Assembly: GCF_000600295.1 (NCBI RefSeq)
Contig: NZ_JEMG01000001.1
Span: 2,468,477-2,532,476 of the forward strand
Source of the DNA: Hylemonella gracilis str. Niagara R
GTDB taxonomy: Bacteria; Pseudomonadota; Gammaproteobacteria; Burkholderiales; Burkholderiaceae_C
Direction of reading: 5' to 3'
Length of the DNA stretch: 64,000 nucleotides
Shown in pieces: positions 59,123 to 64,000 of the stretch. The notes beneath the pieces were generated by a model. That model saw nothing but the letters and a program-made list of their open reading frames with translations, made no database searches and was not told where the DNA came from. Each line of letters starts with the position of its first letter. Within the stretch, counting starts at the first letter, position 1. A program made the position numbers and the translations under genes.

Positions 59123-59589
59123 GCTTTGGCCTCGACAATGCCCGGCAGGTAGCCGCCGGCTTTCGCGAGCGTCAAGATTCGGTTGAACGCCTTGACCTGC
59201 GGCCGGCGACTGACATGGACCCACGTGTGCTCGTAGATGAGCTGGCCGATGCCCAGCCGGTCCACCACAGGAGCCAGGGCGCGGCAGATCTCCAAGGGAG
59301 AGCCAAATGTGGGCGCGATGAAGTCAATGGCCTGCATGCGGCGGTGATCGCTGCCGTCGTCGCTCTTCAGCGCACGGTTGAGCGCCAGGCAGCGATAGCC
59401 GCTCAACGCATCGATGGGCACGTCATCCTCTTTGACCCCGCTCAGATGGGCGCGGATCTGCTCCATGAACGCAGCCGTCTGCCTGGCTTCTGCCATCAGC
59501 TCAGCCGGCAATGTGTTGTCGATGCCAAGGCGCTCGGCCGTGTCGGAGTCCGTGAACTCGGAAAGCCAGAAATTGGGGGATAGCTTCAT
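59119..59589 (-). CDS. Phage endolysin, M15-type peptidase
   Basis: The 156-residue enzyme has the peptidase M15A layout. It begins MKLSPNFWLSEFTDSDTAER. The zinc ligands are His82 and Asp89 (SDHRRMQAIDF) and His125 (HTWVHVS). Family members cut peptide crosslinks in peptidoglycan, so it is the likely lysin. It has no signal peptide and so needs the holin. Its start shares one base with the holin stop (TGATG), and its stop overlaps the Rz start, giving a compact lysis cassette. Confidence 0.88.
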   Translation of the reverse strand: MKLSPNFWLSEFTDSDTAERLGIDNTLPAELMAEARQTAAFMEQIRAHLSGVKEDDVPIDALSGYRCLALNRALKSDDGSDHRRMQAIDFIAPTFGSPLEICRALAPVVDRLGIGQLIYEHTWVHVSRRPQVKAFNRILTLAKAGGYLPGIVEAKA

Positions 59590-60035
59590 CACTTCCCCCT
59601 CACGGTCTTGATGATCTCGCCGGCGTCCTTGCCCTTCTGACGCTTGAGCCAGAGGTAGACGGCCGCAAAGAGCCAAGGCCCCGGCAAGCTGCAGAGCGGC
59701 AAGATCCAGGCGCACACGATGACGATGCCGGCGACCGCGCCAAGGTTCGTCGGCACGCCCATAGCCAAGGCAAGCTGGCTGGCCAGCGCGAAGGCCTCGG
59801 GGTAGTAGTGCATGAGCGCCAGCACCGCTGGCACACCGCAGACGAAGCTGCTGACGACACAAGCTGCAAGCCGGTCCACCAGGTCTTTCCACTGCGCTTC
59901 CTTGCGTAGGGGCGCATAGCGCAACCCGAGCCAGAAGGTCAGCACGAAGCCGATGACCGGCAACGAATAGAGAAAAGCTTTGTGCGCTGCAAACGCACCA
60001 GCGGTAGTGCCAGGTTCGGTCATGTTGATCCTCAT
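59589..60035 (-). CDS. Putative phage holin
   Basis: The 148-residue protein has three or four hydrophobic segments (KAFLYSLPVIGFVLTFWLGL, ACVVSSFVCGVPAVLALMHY, VAGIVIVCAWILPLCSLPGP plus WLFAAVYLWL) and a basic C-terminal tail (KRQKGKDAGEIIKTVRGK). Its place directly before the endolysin argues for a holin. The start is set at 60035 (GGAG nine bases before). The Met at 60023, with AGGA five bases before it, is equally possible, and such dual starts are used for timing in some holins. The family was not recognised with certainty. Confidence 0.65.
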   Translation of the reverse strand: MRINMTEPGTTAGAFAAHKAFLYSLPVIGFVLTFWLGLRYAPLRKEAQWKDLVDRLAACVVSSFVCGVPAVLALMHYYPEAFALASQLALAMGVPTNLGAVAGIVIVCAWILPLCSLPGPWLFAAVYLWLKRQKGKDAGEIIKTVRGK

Positions 60036-60067
60036 GGTTGATATCTCCGTCATGGAAGGCGGAAAGT

Positions 60068-60097
60068 AAAAAGCCCGCACCAGGGCCTGGTACGGGC
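60068..60097 (-). terminator. Terminator or attenuator just upstream of the holin gene
   Basis: On the minus strand GCCCGTACCAGG pairs with CCTGGTGCGGGC and is followed by TTTTTAC. The hairpin ends about 30 bases before the holin start, so transcripts coming from the tail genes must pass it to express the lysis genes. Confidence 0.75.
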
Positions 60098-60190
60098 GAG
60101 AAAGAAGAGATACAGCTTTAAATCCTGGCCACATCTCTGGCCGACTCTTGGGGGAACCGCGTTCACAACCTGAACTACTGGTTGCGCGCA

Positions 60191-60216
60191 AAAGAAAAGG
60201 CCACCGCGTGGTGGCC
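60191..60216 (-). terminator. Intrinsic terminator after the small phage gene
   Basis: On the minus strand GGCCACC pairs with GGTGGCC around a four-base loop and is followed by TTTTCTTTT. It ends the transcript of the 52-residue ORF that stops at 60242. Confidence 0.75.
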
Positions 60217-60241
60217 CTTCCAGATTCAGCTCTGCGGTGGC

Positions 60242-60400
60242 TCAGATTGCGTACTCGTACCCCGCCTTAACCAGGCGCTCTGCATGCGCCGGGGTTGTGA
60301 CCCAGAAGCGCTCGTCATCCCCCATGACGATCATCATCAGCTTCTCAGCGCGGTTGGCGAAACTGCGGGCGTTGGCGAGCTTGGTGAACTTAAACATCAT
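60242..60400 (-). CDS. 52-residue phage protein, unknown function
   Basis: The minus-strand frame from ATG 60400 reads MMFKFTKLANARSFANRAEK, then LMMIVMGDDERFWVTTPAHA, and ends AERLVKAGYEYAI. GGAG lies three bases before the first ATG and six before the second (60397), so the second may be the true start. It is flanked downstream by its own terminator. The sequence looks like a compact globular protein. The family was not recognised. Confidence 0.6.
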   Translation of the reverse strand: MMFKFTKLANARSFANRAEKLMMIVMGDDERFWVTTPAHAERLVKAGYEYAI

Positions 60401-60579
60401 GGTCTCCGGCGGGGTGTTGCGATGGCCTCAGTAACGCTCTGCGCGGCAATCGAGTCAACTCACGCCCCGTGCCAGACTTTTCAACTCAGGCTTGTGATTC
60501 ATGATCAACTGCTCACCCCACCAGGGGTGCCTACTTGTAGAGGCCCGATCAGCACGCGAGCTGGTGGCTAACTGGCTGT

Positions 60580-60810
60580 GACACTGCAAATGCGCGGGGC
60601 ATGGGCACCAGGCAGCTTGACGCCTACCAAGAGCACACCCACCCAAACGGAAGCGGCGCCTCCCGCGTGTTTGGAGCGGGAGGCGCGGTGGCTGACTACG
60701 CGAGTGGGTCCAACGTAAATCGCGCCGACCCGATGGGGACAGGTAGTGGCCGCAAGGCTCAGGAAACGCGCGGGATCAACACGGCCTTTCATCCACGCAT
60801 CCACGTCTGA
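60580..60810 (+). CDS. Silent tail-fibre C-terminal cassette A (inverted)
   Basis: Seventy-six codons on the plus strand, ending at TGA 60808-60810, read as an alternative tail-fibre tip. The junction phrase DTANARGMGTRQLDAYQEHT is followed by HPNGSGASRVFG, then a Gly-rich middle and the terminal TAFHPRIHV. The expressed fibre has DTANAIALGTRKLDTMQGHF and ends IAFYPRIHV. There is no start codon in phase with a ribosome site, so it is a spare module rather than a gene. It lies in opposite orientation to the fibre gene, as expected for expression after DNA inversion. Confidence 0.75.
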   Translation, partial: DTANARGMGTRQLDAYQEHTHPNGSGASRVFGAGGAVADYASGSNVNRADPMGTGSGRKAQETRGINTAFHPRIHV

Positions 60811-60823
60811 CCTGGCCGTTGCG

Positions 60824-60866
60824 CTGCAAATGCAATTGCCCTCGGAACGCGCAAGTTGGACACGAT
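60824..60866 (+). repeat. Inverted repeat, left arm, at the head of fibre cassette B
   Basis: The 43 bases beginning CTGCAAATGCAATTGCCCTC match the reverse complement of 61222-61264 at 41 positions. Recombination between the two arms would invert 60867-61221 and swap the expressed fibre tip for cassette B. Confidence 0.85.
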
Positions 60867-61029
60867 CAAAGCCCACACCCACGAGGCAATTACATCGTTC
60901 GTTGCTGGCGGAGCAGGAAACCGTGCGCGATCAAACGACGGCACTGCTGACGGCACCCAAACCGGTAGCGCAGGCACAGCCGAAACTACGCCGCGTTTCG
61001 TCGCATTCCATCCCCGCATCCACGTCTAG
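60824..61029 (+). CDS. Silent tail-fibre C-terminal cassette B (inverted)
   Basis: From 60823 to TAG 61027-61029 there are 68 sense codons. They read AANAIALGTRKLDTIKAHTH, then EAITSFVAGGAGNRARSNDG and a C-terminus TPRFVAFHPRIHV. The first 43 bases match the expressed fibre's junction in inverted orientation with two mismatches. It has the same HxH tip motif (HTH) and the same last residues (PRIHV). It abuts the expressed fibre tail to tail, the two stops overlapping in the palindrome CACGTCTAGACGTG. It has no start codon of its own. Confidence 0.8.
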
Positions 61030-61045
61030 ACGTGAATGCGGGGAT
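61010..61045. repeat. Near-perfect palindrome at the tail-to-tail fibre stops
   Basis: ATCCCCGCATCCACGTCT and AGACGTGAATGCGGGGAT are inverted repeats (17 of 18 bases) centred on the shared CTAG. They encode the conserved PRIHV-stop of both the expressed fibre and cassette B. No T-tract follows, so terminator function is unlikely. Confidence 0.85.
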
Positions 61046-62222
61046 AGAAGGCAATGAAGCGACCAGAGGTCTCCATGCCGACACGAGGTATGCCGTGCTG
61101 CGTGTCTGCGACCGGGCCTCCTGTCGTGCTTGCCCCCTGTGGAACGTTGCGATTTGTGCCAGATTGACCGATTAAATCGACGGATATGCCAATGCTTGAT
61201 GGCCCGTGAAAATGCCCTTGCATCGTGTCCAGCTTGCGCGTGCCGAGGGCAATTGCATTTGCAGTGTCTGCGTCTACACCACCCGCTGCCCAGCGCGGAA
61301 ACATACCCCAGCTATTCGGCCCAAGCATGTTGGGCACACGAAACTGCGTTGCGGACACATTAACAAACCAATACGCGCCCAGCTCCGCGTCGTACTGGGC
61401 CTGAGACACGACCAAACCAGACTCCTGGACCTGACCCCAGAGCTGCGGATATGCAGCCTTGTCGAAAAGACCCCCAAGGCCAGGAAGTTCAAACGGGCGA
61501 GGCGCGGCTGTGACGCCGAAGATAGGTTCGCCACACCTTGGATGCCGGTAGCCCGTGTAATAGGCCGAGGCGGACCACTCCCAAACGCCATCGCCGCCGA
61601 CGACGATGATGGGGCCTTCGTCTACAACGGGTAGCGCATTCTTGGCGTACTTCTTTGGGCGCTGGCCCAACTGGGTTGCCAGCGTCACCGCGAAGTTGGG
61701 ATCGTTGCCGATGGCCGCTGCCAGCTCCGCGATCTGGTTCAGCAGTTCAGGCGCGGCGCCGCCGAGGATGTCTGCACGCACCGCCTGAAGCGCCGCCATC
61801 GTGGCGATCCGGTTGTTGTTGAGCCCGAATGCTGGCGTGGGCGCGGTGGGCGAACCCGTGAGCGCAGCGCTGTCCAGGGGTGCCGCGCCCAGCTCGAACA
61901 CGGTGGCCAGGGCCATCGTGTCGGCCCCCGTGAAGTACGGCAGCTTGTTGGCAGTACCCGCGAGGCCTGCCAACGCGGTCAAGATCGCATGCTTGGCCTG
62001 GAACTTCGCGATGAGTGCTTGCCGCAACTGAGTGCTGTCCGCCTCGTTGAGCACAATGCCTGCCCATTCCACCAACGACGCGATCTCTTCCTGCGTGATG
62101 TTGAAATACTTGGCATTCAGACCCGTGGGCAGAATGCCCTCGCCCGGATTGCCGTCCTTGAACCCGTGCTTGCCGGGACCGAACAGGTCCTCGGCCTTCG
62201 TCAATGTATCGATGCGCTGCAT
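61026..62222 (-). CDS. Phage tail fibre protein (expressed form with switchable tip)
   Basis: The 398-residue fibre starts MQRIDTLTKAEDLFGPGKHG, with a baseplate-proximal N-terminal domain. Ala/Gly/Thr-rich shaft segments follow (ALAGLAGTANKLPYFTGADT, FGLNNNRIATMAALQAVRAD) and then a collar-like part (FRVPNMLGPNSWGMFPRWA). The last 80 residues form the tip: DTANAIALGTRKLDTMQGHF, then HGPSSIGISVD, ending FIAFYPRIHV. The LDxxxxHxH pattern resembles the HxH motifs of receptor-binding fibre tips. Two alternative tips lie inverted just downstream. No tail-fibre assembly chaperone gene follows. Confidence 0.9.
   Translation of the reverse strand: MQRIDTLTKAEDLFGPGKHGFKDGNPGEGILPTGLNAKYFNITQEEIASLVEWAGIVLNEADSTQLRQALIAKFQAKHAILTALAGLAGTANKLPYFTGADTMALATVFELGAAPLDSAALTGSPTAPTPAFGLNNNRIATMAALQAVRADILGGAAPELLNQIAELAAAIGNDPNFAVTLATQLGQRPKKYAKNALPVVDEGPIIVVGGDGVWEWSASAYYTGYRHPRCGEPIFGVTAAPRPFELPGLGGLFDKAAYPQLWGQVQESGLVVSQAQYDAELGAYWFVNVSATQFRVPNMLGPNSWGMFPRWAAGGVDADTANAIALGTRKLDTMQGHFHGPSSIGISVDLIGQSGTNRNVPQGASTTGGPVADTQHGIPRVGMETSGRFIAFYPRIHV
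61222..61264 (-). repeat. Inverted repeat, right arm, inside the expressed tail-fibre gene
   Basis: This is the partner of 60824-60866. It encodes the ANAIALGTRKLDT junction of the expressed fibre, immediately before its variable tip. Confidence 0.85.
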
Positions 62223-62233
62223 AGACCTTTTCC

Positions 62234-62863
62234 TTATTCATCCAGATAGGCGAACAGAACCTCTGTCTGCGCCTGGCGCCGCTTGTAGATCTCTTCCTCG
62301 ACAAAGCTGCGCGAAAACATGCCGAGCACCATGTTGCAATCGTCATTGCAGCTGGCCAGCCGCAACACGCCACTGATCGGGATGGGCAAGTTCACGCGCC
62401 AGAGATAACCGGGCATGGGATCTCCGTCCACGGTGCCGGTCTCGTCAACCGTGACGCCTGGCATGCCCAGCAACTCCGCGATGCGCGTGTAGTAGGAACT
62501 GGACGCGCCCCCCGCGTCCGTCAGAATGAAGCGCGCGCGCATTACGCGATCGGCCATGGAATAGGCCTCGCCATCCCCATCGACAGGCGAAAGGCCAAGC
62601 GAGGCCTCCCACTCCTCGAAAACTTCCAGGTGCGCTGCACCACCACCGACCCCGCCCAGACTGACATCGAACAGATCCGGGATTTGCGTCATGACGCCGG
62701 CAGTCATTCCCACGTTGGCCAGCGTCTGTGCCAGAGCACTCAACAGGCGGGTGAGATTGCTGTCGTCGTCGCGCGGCCAGGCGGCGCCGGTGGGCAAAAG
62801 CGCCTGTAGCTGGCGAAGATAGGCCACGCCATCCAGCGCGTCCAGGCTTACGTTGTCTGCCAT
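62234..62863 (-). CDS. Phage tail/baseplate protein, YmfQ/Mu gp48 family
   Basis: The 209-residue protein matches the YmfQ (DUF2313) layout. It has YLRQLQALLPTGAAWPRDDD near the N-terminus, a middle helical region (MTQIPDLFDV, EEWEASLGL) and a C-terminal part with CNDDCNMVLGMF. Family members sit between baseplate J and the tail fibre in Mu-like phages and help attach the fibre. The ATG at 62863 has GGAG six bases before it. A TTG at 62869 overlapping the baseplate J stop is possible but less likely. Confidence 0.88.
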   Translation of the reverse strand: MADNVSLDALDGVAYLRQLQALLPTGAAWPRDDDSNLTRLLSALAQTLANVGMTAGVMTQIPDLFDVSLGGVGGGAAHLEVFEEWEASLGLSPVDGDGEAYSMADRVMRARFILTDAGGASSSYYTRIAELLGMPGVTVDETGTVDGDPMPGYLWRVNLPIPISGVLRLASCNDDCNMVLGMFSRSFVEEEIYKRRQAQTEVLFAYLDE

Positions 62864-62865
62864 GC

Positions 62866-63966
62866 TCAACTCCAGGCGATAGTGCCCATCACCGCCAACT
62901 CGCCTTCGCCTCGCACATCGTTGGCCACAGGGCTGGTGAGTACGTGGTCCTCCTCGCCGTTGGCGGCGCTGATGGCTGCGCGCATGTGGCTCAAAGGAAT
63001 CGTCCCGCCGAGTACGGTTTGCGTGCTGGTGAGGACCGAACCACCAGGCGCGGCCTCGCGCAGGATGAGGTCGCTCAACTCAGCATCGATGGCATTCCGC
63101 ACCGCCAGCGTGGCCGGCTGCAGGCTGCTGATGTTGAAATTGATCGGGACGAGGGTGGGAGCGGCCGCCGTGCAGAACCCCTTGACCGGGCGCTTCGCAT
63201 CCAGGTACGCCTGCATGGCCTCTACCTCTGCTGCGTCTGGCACGATGGACTCGTCGCCGTCCCGCACGAAATACAGCGTGAGATTGATGCTGTCGCCGTC
63301 GATCTCTCGGCGCAGCCAGGCTCGCGTGGTCCCTGGCACCTCCAGCGCCCAGGCAATGTAGTCCTCCACTCGACCGCCGAAGGCCAGGGCACGCAGGCGC
63401 TGCTTGATGCGGGCACGCAAGGAATCATCTTGCTCGGCCTCTGCGCCGCCGGTCATTCCGACCGATGCAACGCTTGCCTGTGCGGCAACACCTTCGACCG
63501 GACTGATCCAGCTCAGGGTCATGCCTGCCACTGAGTTGCCAGCCTGGCCAGGCTCAACGGCCACTGCGTCAATTTCGACAGAGCCGGATTCACCAATACC
63601 GCCCTCCTCCGCCGTCTGGTACTGCACGCCGTCTGCACGCTGTAGCAGCGCGCCTTGCGGTATGACGCTGCCTTCTGCACCCGAGGCCACGACAGCCCCT
63701 TCAGCTGGGACGGCACTCAGGCGCCCTGTGGGCAGGAGAAGATCCGCCCAATCCTCCAGGTACTGCTCTTCGGCCGTCATCGGGTTGGCTTGCTTCAGTG
63801 CCCACTCGACGTAGCCATACAGGCCGTGTACGGCCGCTCCGAATGCATAGGCCTGCGCGTTCAGGTTGCTGCCCGGTAGACGGGCATCAACACCCTGAAG
63901 CCGGGCATTGATGTTGGTGACAATACCGTCGATGATCGTGCGCAGGTTCGGTTTGTTGTATGCCAT
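62866..63966 (-). CDS. Phage baseplate assembly protein J-like (Mu gp47 type)
   Basis: The 366-residue baseplate protein begins MAYNKPNLRTIIDGIVTNIN. It contains the family phrases YLEDWADLLLPTGR, GSVIPQGALLQRADGVQYQT, EPGQAGNSVAGMTLSWISPV, EAEQDDSLRARIKQRL and FGGRVEDYIAWALEVPGTTR. It forms part of the wedge around the tail tube. It is directly upstream of the YmfQ-type gene, as in Mu-like tail modules. Confidence 0.95.
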   Translation of the reverse strand: MAYNKPNLRTIIDGIVTNINARLQGVDARLPGSNLNAQAYAFGAAVHGLYGYVEWALKQANPMTAEEQYLEDWADLLLPTGRLSAVPAEGAVVASGAEGSVIPQGALLQRADGVQYQTAEEGGIGESGSVEIDAVAVEPGQAGNSVAGMTLSWISPVEGVAAQASVASVGMTGGAEAEQDDSLRARIKQRLRALAFGGRVEDYIAWALEVPGTTRAWLRREIDGDSINLTLYFVRDGDESIVPDAAEVEAMQAYLDAKRPVKGFCTAAAPTLVPINFNISSLQPATLAVRNAIDAELSDLILREAAPGGSVLTSTQTVLGGTIPLSHMRAAISAANGEEDHVLTSPVANDVRGEGELAVMGTIAWS

Positions 63967-63969
63967 CGC

Positions 63970-64000
63970 TCAGGCCCCCGGTACGTTCACGTTGAAGATC
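63970..64000 (-). CDS. C-terminal end of an upstream phage gene (probably baseplate gp46-like), partial
   Basis: A frame entering from the right edge reads IFNVNVPGA and stops at TGA 63970-63972, three bases before the baseplate J start. By position it should be the gp46/W-type baseplate protein that usually precedes gp47. Only nine residues are visible, so identity is a guess from order. Confidence 0.4.
   Translation of the reverse strand, partial: IFNVNVPGA

Larger units (their letters stand above)
55572..64000. mobile_element. Prophage (contractile tail), one end; continues beyond the window
   Basis: From the tRNA-Gly break to the right edge the genes are phage-type. Baseplate J, a gp48/YmfQ protein, tail fibre, holin, endolysin and spanins are all on the minus strand, with accessory genes near the end. 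Baseplate J and YmfQ homologues imply a contractile-tail (myovirus) module. No integrase, transposase or packaging genes are visible, so the class of integration cannot be decided. The host genes stop at gabD. Confidence 0.9.

Noticed and set aside
60580-61268. Diversity-generating retroelement (template/variable repeat) behind the tail fibre
   Set aside because: The copies differ at all kinds of positions, not only adenines. They are complete alternative tips in inverted orientation, and no reverse transcriptase is present.

Overview
The window is about 64 kb of high-GC DNA. It looks like a chromosome of a Comamonadaceae-type betaproteobacterium (Burkholderiales). The smc-zipA-ligA and dapC-dapD-dapE-prmB orders, the codon use and the CG-rich intergenic repeats fit that family. 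The genus cannot be fixed from sequence reading alone.

Layout. 1-9.4 kb: purL (cut by the left edge), map, glnD, an unusual membrane-bound 2Fe-2S adenylate cyclase, and def. 9.4-16.7 kb: an RND efflux pump with its adaptor, an ECF sigma factor with a small membrane protein, an MFS transporter reading frame broken by two nonsense codons, and a small ankyrin protein. 16.7-23.6 kb (minus strand): smc, zipA and ligA. 23.7-30 kb (plus strand): the succinylase branch of lysine/diaminopimelate synthesis (dapC, dapD, dapE), prmB, an ABC-F ATPase and an intact tRNA-Lys(CTT) with a terminator. 30-38.9 kb: tRNA modification genes (trhO, gluQ, trmB, an RluA-type synthase), two pirins, a DoxX protein, a LysR regulator, and two tandem paralogous outer-membrane-like proteins. 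39-46.2 kb (minus strand): a Tat-exported transglutaminase-like protein, a TlpA-like thioredoxin, a degenerate GGDEF membrane protein overlapping a periplasmic sugar-binding-type protein, and alaS. 46.3-55.5 kb: a LysR regulator divergent from a ydcSTUV-patD operon, then a TauE/SafE permease and gabD. Together these suggest uptake of putrescine-like compounds and conversion of aminobutyraldehyde through GABA to succinate.

From about 55.57 kb to the right edge is one end of a contractile-tail prophage. It begins directly after the first 25 bases of a tRNA-Gly gene, which is left broken here. Reading the late genes in transcription order (minus strand): a baseplate protein tail end, baseplate J, a YmfQ/gp48-type protein, the tail fibre, a tiny protein, holin, M15 endolysin, nested Rz/Rz1 spanins and a Dam-type methylase. 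An SRAP protein and an AT-rich membrane/coiled-coil gene lie outside this late operon.

The most striking structure is at 60.58-61.27 kb. Two spare tail-fibre C-terminal modules lie on the opposite strand just behind the expressed fibre gene. They share its junction sequence as an inverted repeat (41 of 43 bases for the nearer one) and the same last residues. This is the architecture of an invertible receptor-binding switch with at least three tips, although no recombinase is visible in the window.

Other notable items are a CG-rich dispersed repeat inserted in frame in both purL and glnD, several genes whose -10 box sits 6-9 bases before the start codon (possible leaderless mRNAs), and a possible phage small RNA.
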